Notes under the pieces: generated by a model
Database searches by the model: none
Seen by the model: the letters and a program-made list of their open reading frames with translations, nothing else
What the model was told of the DNA's origin: nothing
Made by a program: the position numbers and the translations under genes
Origin: Vitrella brassicaformis
Taxonomy: Eukaryota; Sar; Vitrellaceae
Assembly: GCA_001179505.1 (NCBI GenBank)
Contig: CDMY01000624.1
Span: 199,117 to 263,116 of the forward strand
Direction: 5' to 3'
DNA: 64,000 nucleotides
Shown: in pieces, positions 35,707 to 48,818 of the stretch
Layout: each line of letters opens with the position of its first letter
Position numbering within the stretch: position 1 is the first letter of the stretch

Positions 35707-37749
35707 GAGTGCCTGAGAGGTGCAGGTGCTGCTGGCTCGAGGCCGAGGGTGAGGCCTGCGTGGGTGTGTTTTCTGTGCGTGCGTGCATGGTTTGTCTGCC
35801 TGTATCATAGTGCTGATGTGCGTGTACGATTCTGATCGTTCCCTGCTGTTTGCTGCGCGACAGTGAGCCTTGTGTGTTGAGTGCATGTTTCGCGTTTCTC
35901 TTTCTCCCTCTCTCCCTGTCCCCCTCTCCCCCNNNNNNNNNNNNNNNNNNNNNNNNNNNNNNNNNNNNNNNNNNNNNNNNNNNNNNNNNNNNNNNNNNNN
36001 NNNNNNNNNNNNNNNNNNNNNNNNNNNNNNNNNNNNNNNNNNNNNNNNNNNNNNNNNNNNNNNNNNNNNNNNNNNNNNNNNNNNNNNNNNNNNNNNNNNN
36101 NNNNNNNNNNNNNNNNNNNNNNNNNNNNNNNNNNNNNNNNNNNNNNNNNNNNNNNNNNNNNNNNNNNNNNNNNNNNNNNNNNNNNNNNNNNNNNNNNNNN
36201 NNNNNNNNNNNNNNNNNNNNNNNNNNNNNNNNCCCCCCCCTCTCTCTCTCTCTCCCTTCCTCTCTGGTGTGTTCGTGTCAGTACGTGGTGTGTGTGACGA
36301 TCGTCACATCACTGCGGACTTTCTTGTGTGTGCGTGAGCGACCATGCATATTGCAGCAATCTTTTTGCCGCTGCAGGACTGTCGTGTGTTTTGTGCGTAC
36401 ATGTACTGCAGTGAGCCCTTTTTCCTCCGCAGTAGCTGATTTGAATGATGCATGGATGGATGGAAAGATTGTGGGGGACGGCATGCGTCGATTTTTCGTC
36501 GGCTTGGAAGGACAGGCAGTAACATGTCTTGATCAGATACAGTTGAATGCATGCGTTGACACACTCGCCGACACAAAGATGTGTCCGTCGTCTGTTGACG
36601 CCGCTGTTGGCTGCTGAAGGGGGGGCTGTGGAGTGACAGCATCGATGCGTACAACCACTGCTGAAGGATCGTGGATGGCGCGCCTCGTGTGCGGGAGTGG
36701 ACAGTGGTTGTTGCCATCTTTTTCGTTATGGTGTACTTGTGTTCGTGGTGGACTGACATGATACCTGCGGTGCCTGTCTTGCACCATCCGATGATACGAA
36801 TGTCTTGCATGTACAAGTAACCATGCGTCTCTCTCATGCAAGTACCAAGGCAGTACCGACACTAACGCTGATAGCGTTGCACGTTCTGTGCGTCAATGCA
36901 TGATTCCTCTGCTTCATCATGGTGTTGATGTGCGTGTACCATTCTAATCGTTCCCTGCTGTTGCTGCGCGACAGTGAGCCTTTTCTTTGAGTGTACGTGG
37001 GGTGTGAGCGTGAGCGACCATGTGTTTTTGCAGCGATCGCTGCAGGACTGTCGTGTGTTTGTGCGTACATGTACTGCAGTGAGCCCTTTTTCCGCTCCGC
37101 AGTCATTGCAATGACTTGAATGATGCATGGGCGCGAATGCATGCATGACCTGCGTCGATTTTTCATCGGTTTCGGACTACTAGGCAGCAATTGACAGGCA
37201 GCTACACGATTTTTCGTCGGCATGGGAGGACAGGCGGCTGCATTTCTTGATCAGTGGACGTGTGTCCGACGTCCGTTGACGTCGCTGTATATGAGGGGAT
37301 GGATGAATGGATGAATGGATGGATGGATGATGGATCTGCGTGGCTGCTCATGCGTCAATTTCTCGTACAGCCTCCCACACCTGTCTCAATTTTTTCTCCC
37401 GCATGATGGACGAAACTGGCCGACATATTGTCACTTATGCGCCGATCCATTTGCACTGAACAAGGGAAATCGCTCAAGTCCGTGGATCGTGTGGAAGGTC
37501 GTGAAACTGTGCGAGCTTCGATCGCTCTGTCTTCCCCTTTTTCCGATTTTGCGACGGCAAGGGAGGGATTCTGTGGGCCCATCAGGCCACGTGGAGGCCT
37601 GACTACACCAGAGGAGACCAATAAGAGGCCACGGGACGATTTCTACCGACAACGAACAGACTTCCGGCCTCACTTGAGGCGTTGTACCCACCGCTGGCTC
37701 ACATTTCTCCGTGTATTCCGCTCTACGGCTGACGGCAGCTGTCCTCACC
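35707..37749. repeat. Non-coding region with diverged internal duplication
   Basis: No protein gene. Three blocks occur twice in the same order: about 35,810-35,890 with 36,915-36,995; about 36,335-36,470 with 37,000-37,130 (both contain gtacatgtactgcagtgagcccttttt); and about 36,480-36,535 with 37,195-37,255 (cgatttttcgtcggc...cttgatcag). The first copy is interrupted by pyrimidine-rich sequence and a 300-N gap. A TGGA/GAAT run follows at 37,300-37,330. The last 350 bp must contain the cyclin promoter. Confidence 0.7.
35933..36232. other. Assembly gap (300 N) in a C/T tract
   Basis: Exactly 300 N, bordered by CT- and C-rich low-complexity sequence on both sides, so it probably marks a homopolymer-like tract that failed to assemble. 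The true length is unknown. Confidence 0.95.
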
Positions 37750-40700
37750 ATGGTGGAGGCACGAAAGAAGGTACGCATGGTGCATTTCCTGGCGCATTTG
37801 GTCCTTTTTGAAAGGAGATGCCTGTGTGGTGGTGTGTCGGGAGGGCGTGTTGGGGTGTGATGTGATGCTGCGGTGGCAGGAATGCATGGCATCCGTCGTT
37901 TCGTCCGTGAATGCGTCCATTTGCAATGGTTTCTTGTCCTATCTTGTGTGCAGAATGTGAAGCGCGGCGGCGGTGCTCGTAAGGAGAAGGTTGCTGACAA
38001 TGTGCGTGAGGGTGCGGCGGCCGCTGTGGTGAGCCATGCACGGCATCCAACAACTGCATCCAAAGTTTCACGATGCTCACATTCCTTTCTCCTTTCCATC
38101 TCGTTTTTCAGGCCGCTGCTGGTGGAGAGGACTGCAAGAGGGTACTGATCCGTCTGGCGTCCGTGTGCATCATGCATGTCTCTGTGTGTGGTGTTGTTGT
38201 GTGTATGTGGTGCACGTCAGGCTGGCAAGCGTCGCATTCGTGAGGAGGTGGACCTGGACACGATGGATGACCATGAGGGGGCTGTGCATCAGAATGGGCA
38301 GGTACACAGGGGAGGGGGAGAGAGGGAGGGAGAGAGGCATGCTCTGCATTCTCACCACCTACACACACATACACACATTCCCTTTGTGTGTGTGCGGTGC
38401 TCTTGCAGGGGGGCGGTATCCAAATGTCACCTCGCAGTACGCTTCCCCTCCCCCTTTCCCCCACACACGCGCGCGTCACACACCAGACATGATGCGTGTT
38501 GTTCCCCCCTCTCTCTCTCTGTGTGTGTGTGTGGCTAGGTCTAGCCCGGCATCGCACGGCTACGGATTTGGTGCGTTTCGTGACTGGTTGCAAGCACAAC
38601 ACCCTGACCAAGAAGCAGGAGGCCATGGTCGCGGGCGACAAGGCGGACAAACGCTCCAGACAGTACGCAAGACCACCACACACATGCAGACGCAGACAGG
38701 GAGGGATGGAGCTGTATGTGTGTGTGTGTGTGGTGCAGTTCGGTCTATGGTTTGATTCTGCCTGCTGGTGAGGTGACTGCGGGTGTGGACAGCGTGGCCA
38801 ACGAGATCAAGACCTGGCCCGTCTTCAGGGAGAGGTTCCTCGTCACGGAGGTACTACTGATGTCACACACATATAGACGCACACACACACACAAATGCAT
38901 GCGCTGTTTCGTCGTGGCTGTGTGTGCAGAAGGAGTATGTGGTGAGCAAGAACTACCTCAACGGACAGGAATTCGGCGCCAAGGAGCGATGTACGCGGAC
39001 ACAATCAGTTTTTCTGCCCCTGTCTGTCCACCACGGACGCATTTGTCTGGTTGGTGTTGCATATGGGCTGCATGGTATGGTGTGCAGGCGAGATGGTGCA
39101 GTACATAGTAGCGGTGGCGGCCAAGCACAACTGCATGGATCGCACCACTCTCAGAGCCATCGAGTCAGCCACCAACCCCCCACCGCTCCCCGCCACACAC
39201 ATACACATACATAGATACCTGCACACACGAACCTCTCTTTGTCTCTACGTGTGTGCGTAGGATGTTTGACCTGTTTCTGGCGAGCAAGAAGGACCTCGAC
39301 GTAGACCAACTCACACACGTAAGTCTCTAGGACCCCCCGAGCACATGTGTGATGTGATGTCTCTGTTTGTTGTCTGGTCTGTGTGACGGGGGGGTGGTTG
39401 GCTGGATGGTTCATGCAGTACGCGGGCGCGTGCCTGTACGCGGCCGCCAAGATCACCGAGACCGACCCATTCATGATCACCATCTACGACGAATTCCGAA
39501 CCGTCAGAGAGAAACAGAATGGTCAGTCAGCTCACCCCCATAACATCGCATCAGACACAGAGAGAGACATGTGTGCCTTTGGTTGGGGGATATATATGTG
39601 TGTGTGTGTGTGTGCGTGTGTGCAGAGGTGTTGGACGAGCTCAAGTTCGATGCTTCCAGCCCCTGCAAACTGGTCACCACACCCATCACATCACCCGCCA
39701 CACACATGTCTCCACATGAATGGAGGGGAATGAATCGATGGGTCACCGGTGCAGTCGTTTCTGGAGCGTTTGTTCAAGTGCGCCGAGATGAACATCGACT
39801 CGAACATGTTCTGCTTCGCCACATACTGCATCGTACGCACACACACACACACAGACACACCCTGTTGTGGCTCTGTGGGTGGGTGTTGTGTGTGAGCAGT
39901 TCCTGAGTGCGTGTGATTTGGAGTTCGTCAACACACCGGCCTCTCAAGTAGCCAGTGCAGGTACACGCACACCCCCTTCCCCCCAGACGCACACCCATGG
40001 TTGAAATCATGTGTGTCGATCTGTGTGTGTGTGTGTGTGTGTGTGTCATGGCCTGCAGCGTTGTACCTGACTCGCAAGACCTTCAAGAACGAACTTGACG
40101 GGGCCATCTGGGTGGGTGGGCGAACGAACACGCCACTGCAAATGTATGTGTGTATGTGTGTTTGCGGGGGCGCGCGTGGATATGCAGCCGTCTCAGCTGG
40201 TCCGCGAGTCGTCCCACAGTGCGGGGAAGTTGAAGAAGACCGTCGACGAGATGGAGAAACTACTCGACCACAAGAAGCAGGACATCGGCACGGTGAGTGA
40301 GCAGCCGAATCCCATCCAACCATCCATCCCATCGATGCTTTGTGGGAGTTGCTGTGTAGGTGTCGACGGACAAGGTTGACGCCAAATTCTGCGGCCACAA
40401 GTACCACCGAGTCGCCTCAAACCACACAGACGAAGTAACACACACACACACACACGCACACACAGAGAGGGAGAGAGGGCGCCACTTGTCAATGTCAGCC
40501 ACACACGCACACACAGAGAGGGAGAGAGGGCGCCACTTGTCAATGTCAGCCGTATGGTCCCAACTACAACTGGACGCCGTATCTGGCCATGATGGGCGCC
40601 AACAGCAACAACAAGGAGTCGCGGGAGATGGCCGCACAAGAGATAGCCAAAAGAGCCAAACTGGCACAGAGGCGACAGGTAGGGATCCCTTCACACACAC

Positions 40701-40929
40701 ACACATGCCACAGGTAGATGCACACACAAGGCCCCTGCGTGGGCGGATGGACTGATGCGTGTGCATGTGTGTGTAGGCGCGTCAGGCACGTCAGGCACGT
40801 CAGGCAGGTCAGGTGCCTCAGATGGTTGGCGGTGTGCGGATCAAGCTGGAGGAGGAGGAAGGTGACGATGATGACGACGAGGTAGATGACGGTGCGGACG
40901 ACGACGACAACTTGGACGACCTCTACTGA
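37750..40929 (+). CDS. Cyclin (A/B-like)
   Basis: Multi-exon gene. The ATG at 37750 (MVEARKK) is followed by basic exons (NVKRGGGARKEKVADNVREG; RRIREEVDLDTMDDHEGAV). The first cyclin fold spans exons at about 38,930-39,510: EYVVSKNYLNGQEFGAKER, EMVQYIVAVAAKHNCMDRTT, RMFDLFLASKKDLDVDQLTH, YAGACLYAAAKITETDPF. The second starts FLERLFKCAEMNIDSNMFCF and continues FLSACDLEFVNTPASQVASA and ALYLTRKTFKNELDGAIW (39,755-40,110). Both match the layout of mitotic cyclins, which activate CDKs. The tail has ARQ repeats (from 40,780) and an acidic end (DDDDNLDDLY), with TGA at 40927-40929. No clear destruction box is visible. A kinase partner cannot be named. Confidence 0.72.
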
Positions 40930-42146
40930 CCGACCGCAATACACATACATACACACACATACTGCACGGTAGGCACAACCGACACACACACACACAAAGA
41001 CACACACACGCCCAGACGCCTACGTGTCTCCTTTTTCCTCTCTCTCAGTGTGTGTGTGTCTGTGTGCGTGGCTCTTTCAGTTGCAAGAATGTGCTGCATA
41101 CACACGGCTGGCAGGTGTATAGTGGAGGGGAGAGAGGGAGGGACAGAGGGAGGGAGGCAGGGAGCGGGGCAGGGGTCGGTCGATGGATGACTGCGTGTCT
41201 GTGTGCGTGTGTGTGTCTGTGTACATACGCAACCGAGAAGGCAGGCAGCTATACCACCCACCACCCACACACACATATACACATCAAAAAGAATTGATGG
41301 CCGGCCTGGCCGTTTGTCGCCATCTCGCCGCCCGCACCAAGTAGTCTCCCAGGTATTTCGCCACAAGGGGGCAACGCCATGCAGCGCACGAATCCACACA
41401 CCCACACACACCCACACACGTGCCCTTTGCCCCAGACAGACAGACAGCCAGACAGGCCGGCAGAACTATCTTCTATCTCTGCTCTGCTCTGCGTGAAGGT
41501 GAGAGTGGCTGTGAGTGTGAGTGTCCGTCCGATTGGCTGCGTGCGCATGACTTCTTGGTTGGGTGCCCTGCGCGTCTTTGTCAGTCGGAGAGATGTCTGT
41601 GCTTAGTTGCATTCCTGCCGGCCTGCCTGTGTGTGTGTGCGTGTTGGTGGATGGATGAGTGGATGGATGGATGGATGTGCGGACAACACCCGTTGATGGA
41701 CTGACCAACACATTGACATTGAAGGTGAGGAGGTTTAGAAACACAAACAAGGTGGGATGGGAGAGAGAGAGGGAGATGGATAAAACCCAACACGCGCACA
41801 CACACACAGACGTCCGTCATGCACTCACTGATTGCATCATCATTATTATTGCTACAGACGGAAAAAGAGGCTGCCTGATAAGTAGCAGCGGCAGCGGTGG
41901 CAGACACACTACATGGCACAACACACACACACACAAACTCTAGCATCCTCTGTCGACCAAGCAATCTACCCCCCCCCCACCACCACACACACACACAGGG
42001 ATACGAAGCGCCTGACCTCCCCAATCCATCAGACACACGGTCATCCCAAAGTAGCCACAGCGCGCTTTGGGGTGGCCGTGTGCGAGAGGGTGGAGAAAGT
42101 CGGGCGCATCGATGCACTCACATGCATAGGCCACACACATTGTCTG
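40930..42146. other. Intergenic region between convergent cyclin and dioxygenase genes
   Basis: About 1.2 kb with (CA)n and (TG)n runs, (GGGA)n near 41,127-41,160, (GGAT)n near 41,648-41,676 and a C8 run at 41,970. No gene recognised. It carries the two 3' ends and no obvious promoter. Confidence 0.5.
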
Positions 42147-44602
42147 TCATTCTATGTCGAGCTTGCACGGCACTGTGGCAAAGTCGGGAGGCAGCGGTGT
42201 CTCACGCACATACGCATACTCGCCAACACCAGAACCATGGACGTCACGCTCAACATGGCCTGCAGGGGGCGCCGTGAGCCGATAGTACCTGACACCCACA
42301 CCCACATCCATTCAGCCCGGTGAGCAGACCACACCACGCCCATTTACCGGCAGTCTCTGTCCCCTTCGACGTCGTAAGGAGGGCTGAGGACGTCGAACAT
42401 GGCGCACACGGTGGCCGCCCGCAGCTCGTGCAGGTTGCCTTGGCGCGGATACAGCACCATTGGACGGCCTGCACACACGCATGTGTGTGTGCGCCACACG
42501 GACAGTTGGGTGCCTGGGTGCGTGTCCTGTGTACCTCCAGCTTTTCTCTCCTCTGTCTTTTCCTTGGTGACCCGCATGATGTGTGGAGCGTCGGAGAGAC
42601 GACACGCCTCGTTCGGACTCTGATCCACCCATCCGTCACAAAGCAACGCGTGGGCACATGAGCGGCCGTGTGTATATATGTGTATGTGGATAGCGTGCCT
42701 GTGGTGTGCGCAGGTGGCCGAAGTGCTTCATGCCCTGTGGGTCGTCGTGTTGGTCTCGCCGATCGTGTGGCGCCCAGGAAAATGATGATGCCTCCAGGCT
42801 CCCGCCTGCACACACACACACACACACGCACACACGCTTTCTCTCTCTCTTCTCTCATTCCTTTCTTCTCCTGTCTTCAAGATCGTACCAATGACTTGAG
42901 ACAGCACCACCATACCTATCCCACACACACCGACATCCACAGACACGCATGGGTTTGGGTCCCCGCCTCTGTGTGTGTGCTTGTTATGGTTGGTACCTGG
43001 GTGATCGTGGAGGGGCAGCGACTGACCCGCGGGCAACACGAACAGCGCCACGTCTGCATACCGAACGAACTACTATGTTTCCCGGATCGACGTGTATGCG
43101 TGTGTGTGTTCAAGGTGTGTATGTCCTCTTGTGTACCGAAGTGGGGGCTCTGCAGCCAATGCACACACACACACGCGTGGGTGTGCTGGACACACCTGCA
43201 TGGCTGACACGTTTGTGTGACTTACCGAGTAGATCATTTGGAACCTGACCATCTTCTTGGCCCACCCCTCGTAGCCCATGAACGACGCAGCAGGCAACAC
43301 AACACCTGCACTCACAAACACGACACATATGGACGCATAGATTGCATACATCAGACGCCTTGTGTGTATGAGTGTGTGTGTCCCTCCTGTCCGTCGTGGC
43401 CCCACTTTCTTCTTTGGCGGCATCTGCAGCAGCAGCGGCTGGCTGTGCGGGTGTCTCCTGCTGCTGCTGCTGCCGCTGGGATATGTTGAACAAAGACGAC
43501 AGCCACGACCGAGGCGCCGGAGAACGGCCTGCAATACGTGTGCAGAGAGAGATACACAGGCGTACGTACGGAGGGCATCAATCAATCATTACGTTCTTGC
43601 TGCTGATCTTTCTGCTGCACGGTCCGCAGGCCGACATCTTGCGGCCGCAGCTGCTGCATCAAATCACTGATCCACACACAAACACAAATAGAGAGAGGGA
43701 GGGAACAGTTGCAAGGCAGCGACTCAGCTGCTGTACGCGGACATACCTGAGCCTCTGCAGGTCATCGAGTGTCGGCCGCGTGCCGCCGTGGAACACCTGA
43801 CGGGCCACACACATACATTCAGGTGTACAACGTGGCTCTCTCTCTCTCTCTCGCCTCTGTTTGGTTGGAATCTGTGTGCATCTGTGCTTACCTGTGCGGC
43901 CTCCTCGACAACTTGCCGGAGCAGCGTGCCGTCACGCAGCGGCACTCCCAGCTCTCCACAACTCTCTAAAGACACTGTAACGAGCCCACACACACACACA
44001 CATATAGACACACACGTGTGTATCCACAACGCCTGCGGGTCTGGATCATCTGACCGCTGCGTTGTTCCCCATCGTCTTGGCCGGCAGCAGCAGCAGCAGC
44101 AGTGGCCACGTTCCTGCACTGCAAGTACGACGCCCCATGCGCCCCATTGTACTGGTCGGGGTCGATGTGCTTGGCGGCAGTGGTGGCGCGCCGTTTGGCC
44201 GACGGCAGAGCGAACAGATTCCGCCGGCCATCAGACCTATCGTCACCACTGCACAGATCCATCCATCCATCCATCCATCCATCCATTGAGCCACACAGAC
44301 GTACTATCTTGTTTGTTTGGTCGCTCACGTGTCGTCGCCATGTGGCCTGATGCCCTTGACACACACGTTAGGTGGGCACGACGGCAGATCCAGGGGGTCG
44401 CCTGCCCGTGGGGCCGTCACGTTAATGGGCGGCAAAGGCGAGGCCAGCAGCAACGGCATGTGCTGGGGGGCTGACACACACATACACACACACAGATCAG
44501 ACATGCCATGCGCAGCTCTCTCTCCATCAATCCATCAAGGTGTGTTTACCAACCAGGAAGGCCTTCTCCGTCCCCTTCGTGGCTGGCGTCGTTGTCCATC
44601 AT
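42147..44602 (-). CDS. Thiol dioxygenase, ADO / plant cysteine oxidase family
   Basis: Non-heme iron enzyme that oxidises cysteamine or N-terminal cysteines of proteins with O2; in plants and animals it is the oxygen sensor of the Cys N-degron pathway. About ten minus-strand exons. The core is RYADVALFVLPAGQSLPLHDHPG (about 43,000-43,070) with the two iron-binding histidines in HDH, then MVVLSQVI. GRPMVLYPRQGNLHELRAAT (about 42,400-42,470) carries the third histidine, followed by FDVLSPPYDVEGDRDC. The last exon reads YYRLTAPPAGHVERDV to KLDIE, with TGA at 42147-42149. The N-terminal half is Gln/Ala-rich and low in complexity (RQQQQQETPAQP; ATAAAAAAGQ). The Met-Met at 44602 is chosen because the upstream Met at 44746 starts in TG-rich, intron-like sequence. 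Confidence 0.8.
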
Positions 44603-45068
44603 CCTGCTGAGCCGACGTCGCTTGATGCCGGCAATGGTGTGTACCGCCGCAGCGGCTCTCAGACAATTGCTGCTGGTGCCGCTGGTTGCGTGGATGGCGA
44701 AAGGCAGGCACACCGCACACGCAGGCCGCAGCAGCACCACACACATCTACCTCTGACCCTCCGTTCGTCCGCGAACTCGTCACGGGCTGCCCCGCGGAAA
44801 TGGGAAGCAGGATTATTGGCAAACCGAAGTGGATCTTTCGCGGCGAGATCGGCTCAAAGACGGCATCACAGACGTCAGATCTATGGACAGATCAGTCACA
44901 AGGCGCCATGCTCACGCCGCCAGAAAAGAAGCTCGCCATTTTTCGAGTAGATCGCACACGTGTGACGAATTGAGCCTTTCCGTTGCTTCTTTCCCTCTTG
45001 CGGACCGTCGAGCAGAGCTGAACCGAGATCGGCATCGCATCTTGCCTGACTAGTAGAGATCAGCATCC
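44603..45068. promoter_or_regulatory. Divergent promoter region of dioxygenase and PDI genes
   Basis: About 470 bp between head-to-head genes. It includes sequence that could be 5' exon of the dioxygenase (to 44746 in the same frame). No TATA element seen. Confidence 0.35.
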
Positions 45069-45589
45069 ATGTTGCGCGGTCCGGGCTTCCCGGTGCAGCT
45101 GCTGGTGGTGATTGGTGCTGCGGTGCATCATGCTCAAGGGTTGTATTCCAGCAGCTCGCCAGTCAAGACGCTGACGGCAGCCAACTTTCAGCAGGAAGTC
45201 ACCAAGAGGTCAGTCACACAACACACGCACCCAGACACACACGCATACAGTACACGTCAGGTGTGGTGTTTCTTCGTGCTGTTCGGTTTGGTCTGGTTGG
45301 TGCGGTCAGCGATGACTTGTGGCTGATAGAGTTCTTCGCGTCATGGTGTGGACACTGCAAGCAGTTCGCCCCCGAGTACGAGAAGGCCGCCAAGGCGCTC
45401 AAGGGCATCGTCAAAGTGAGCGACCGACAGACAGACACAGACACAGACACACAGGGCTCAGTCGGCCTCCTTCCGTCTCATGTGCACGTGTGTGTGGGTG
45501 GGAATGTGTGCAGGTGGGTGCGGTGGAGGACCAGTCTGTGATGGGCCAGTTCGGCGTGCAGGTATTTATGTGTGCATCGACACGCTGTC

Positions 45590-45624
<35 letters not shown>

Positions 45625-47833
45625 TGGCGCCCTCCCTCCTCCTCAGAGGCAGACAGACTGACTCTCATGTGTTTGTTACATGTGTGTGTGGGTGCAGGGC
45701 TTCCCCACGGTCAAGTTCTTCGGCGAGAACAAGAACGCCCCCAAAGACTACAACGGGCAGAGGACCGCTGCCGGTACACAGATATCTCCACTCCCCTACA
45801 CACATCCACAGACACACACGAGACGTCTCGATGTGTGTCGGTCGGTTGTGTATGCTGCGAGTGTAGGTCTGATTGACTACGCCACCCAGCAGCTCAATGC
45901 CATCGCCAAGGCACGACTGAGCGGAAAGGTAGACAGTTCACAGACAGACAGACAGACAGACAGACAGCCGGACAACTACACAGGCACACAGACCAGGACG
46001 ACGTCCGTGTGCTGTGCGTGTGTGCATATAGGGCGGCAAAGGTGGTGGGAAGGGGTCGGCAGGAGGCAAGAGCGAAGTCGTCGAACTCACAGACAGGTGG
46101 GTGAGGGCCTCAACGAAACGGACGGCAGAAAAGGAGCGCCTGTTTCTGTCGATCGACATGCTTTCGCGCATTTTCCGTCTGTCTGTCTGTCTGTATGTCA
46201 TTGTATACGGCAGCAACTTTGACAAGACCGTTATGGCTGACGACAAGAACACCTGGTTTCTGGAATTCTACGCACCATGGTCACACACATACCATACTCA
46301 CACACATCACATACACGTCACGTCGACACAGACACACTTGGTGTGTGGTCGTGTGTGTGTCAGGTGTGGTCACTGCAAGGCGCTGGCGCCGGCGTGGGAG
46401 GAGACGGCGTACAACCTGAAGGGCAAGGTCAAGGTGGCCAAGGTCGACGCCACGCAGGAGAGGGCACTCGCATCACGATTCGGAATACAAGGTGGGAAGC
46501 GCATGTAGAGGTCACCCATCGCACATCCATGTGTGTGCCTCTTCGTGTTTCTGTGTACGGCTTACAGGCTTCCCGACCTTGAAGCTCTTTCCCTCGGGCA
46601 AGAAGATGGAATCGCTCGTCCAAGACTACGAAGTAATACACACACACACACACACACACAGTGCAGGACAAGGTGCAGACGCAATTCTCTCTGTGTTTTG
46701 TGTGTGTGTCAGGGCCCCCGAACGGCCGAGTCGATGACAGAGTATGCGCTCAAATTCTTCGTCGCAAATGCCAAGGTGATCCGGTCCACTCACGCACGGG
46801 TGGCTCGTATCTGTCTCTGTGAGTGCAGGCGGAACAGCTGACGACCGACGAGCAGTTCAAAGTGAGCTGGCTTTGCTGATCGACCAAGTCACATGTGCAT
46901 CCTCACATGTGATGCGTGTTAGGATGAGTGCAAGAAGGGCCTGTGTATCCTCGCATTCCTCCCACACATACTCGACAGCAAGGTAGGCACTGACTGGTGG
47001 CCACACTTCTTCCTACATGCACACGCCTACAAGAATACGGTGGGTTCATTGTGTTGTGTGGTGTGTGTATGTTGTGTGTGTTTAGGCGTCAGGCCGCAAC
47101 CAGTACTTGGACGACCTGAATGCTGTGGTCAAGTCGTCCACAACCATGCCCGTCAAGTTCTTCTGGTCGCAAGGTACCCACACCCGACTACCGACAGACA
47201 GACCGCATTCTTGAGTGTGCGTGTGTGCGTCATCTCATCTCGACATGAGTGTGTGTATGTGTGCAGGTGGCGACCAGTTTGAGTTTGAGGAGCAGCTGCG
47301 GCTGGCATTCGGATACCCCGCTGTCATCGCCGTCAACTTTGACAAAGTCAGCGAGAAATGAAGTCCCGACACACACGGATGTCTGATTGATGCTCCGTAT
47401 GTGTGCGCAGGAGAAGTATGCGGTTCACAGGGGCGGCTTCAACACGGAGGCGCTCAGGCAGTTCCTCACAGGACTCATGGTGCGTCAGGGGAGGGGAGAG
47501 AGGGGGTGAGGTTCTCCACCGTTGCTCATGTGTACTGCCGTGTGTGTGTGTGTGATGGTCATCAGTCCGGCCGTCAGCCCGTTGACCCGCTGCCGAAGCC
47601 GCTCAAGACACTAGACAAGGTCAGCCAGCCTGGCAGCCAGTCCGCCAATTGATGAGTCGACGTGTGCGTGTGTGTGGTGTGCAGGTGAAGCCATGGGACG
47701 GCAAGGACGCCCCCCCGCCCGATGAGGAAGACATCACCTCTGAAAAAGGTACGGTCGCACTCACACGCAGGCGCACACACAAACACACATCTCACATGCA
47801 CGTGTATGTGTTGGTTTCTCAGATGAACTCTAG
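45069..47833 (+). CDS. Protein disulfide isomerase, PDIA6/P5 type, with KDEL signal
   Basis: ER thiol-disulfide oxidoreductase for folding secreted proteins. The signal peptide is [19 protein letters not shown]... with likely cleavage after HAQG. The first thioredoxin domain has [20 protein letters not shown] (about 45,325-45,384) and [21 protein letters not shown] Gly/Lys-rich linker (GGKGGGKG) precedes the second domain, [20 protein letters not shown], where an intron (about 46,279-46,363) splits the Trp codon of the active site. [13 protein letters not shown] follows. The third, redox-inactive domain ([28 protein letters not shown]) is typical of P5. The final tiny exon supplies DEL and TAG (47831-47833), so the protein ends EKDEL, a retrieval signal. 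Two CGHC sites plus KDEL make the call firm. Confidence 0.95.
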
Positions 47834-48309
47834 ACAGACAGACATACAGACCGGGGCAAGCGCATGTGTGCGGTGCGGTGTGAATAGACGGACGACGCGA
47901 GCCAGCGGTGCTTCGGTAGGGAGACAGGCGGACAGACAGATGTGAGGAGATGTGAATACAGCCGACGGACGAAGAAGAAAAAAGAAGATAGCGCGTGTAG
48001 CTAGCTAGCTCGCTCGGTCGGCGAAGCACGAGACGGACCTGCGTAGTAGTGCGTGAGTGTGTGTGAGAGGCTTTATGTGTGTCTCTGTTTGCCTATCAAG
48101 CCAATTAAGGGGATCTGCCTGTCTGTGGGCGGGACTCATTCATGCGTGCGTGCGTGTGGTGCTCAGTGCATCTTACACTCTGCCTAAAATTAATGCGAGT
48201 GTTACTGGCCTCCTCTGCCGCTCCGCCGTGGTGGGCGTATGTGAGGTGATGTTCGCAACTGCTCTCACCGCTGAAGTGTCTTCTCCATTTTTTATATATA
48301 TATGCCCAT
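47834..48309. other. Intergenic region downstream of the PDI gene
   Basis: About 480 bp with a (CTAG)-like tract at 47,997-48,011 and scattered CAGA/TG repeats. No gene seen. Confidence 0.5.
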
Positions 48310-48818
48310 CAGTAATTCATCCAAAGTCACCGCGGCTCACTGCGGCTGGATGCTTGGCACCCGACGAGTCCTGTGAGCCCACCTAAGGGCTCCTTCGCAT
48401 TCCTGACCTTACCGATCGATGCGAGCCGGAGATAGGGCGAGAGCCCTCTGGGCGACTGGCTAGTCGTTTACTCTAGGGCGGCAGGGCCGTGCACACTCGA
48501 CAAGATGGATACGCCGCTGATGGACATCGCGCCACGTGGCGGCTTCTCGTCCAACGGTGAGTGGGAAGATGCCGCGATTGGCTTACTCACAAGCGCACCC
48601 TGATAAGTTGTTTGCTGTCTGTGCGTGTCGGCGGTCTTCAGGTCTGCCTTGTCAACAGGCGGACTGATTGCTTGACTGAGCGTCTGTGCGTACGGCTGGC
48701 CGTCTACTTGTACGTTTCATAGGCAAGCACTGATTGATGCGCACATGAACGCACACACCAAGTGGCCGCCCATCTCTGTGTATGGTCTATGGTGCAGCTC
48801 TCTGTCTGAGTGAGAGCG
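48310..48818 (+). promoter_or_regulatory. Conserved upstream block of ankyrin copy B
   Basis: Same ordered landmarks as upstream of copies A, D and F: atccaaagt; cccgacgagtcctgtgagcc; hairpin GAGCCC/GGGCTC with loop ACCTAA (48375-48392); gatcgatgcgagcc; ccacgtggcggcttctcg; atgccgcgattggcttactc; and taggcaagcac just before the ATG. A tatatatat run at 48,294-48,303 lies immediately before the block. Confidence 0.6.

Noticed and set aside
44546-44746. Met-Cys N-terminus (MCVVLL) for the thiol dioxygenase at 44746, which would make it its own N-degron substrate
   Set aside because: The ATG lies in TG-rich, intron-like sequence; the later Met-Met at 44602 is the more credible start.
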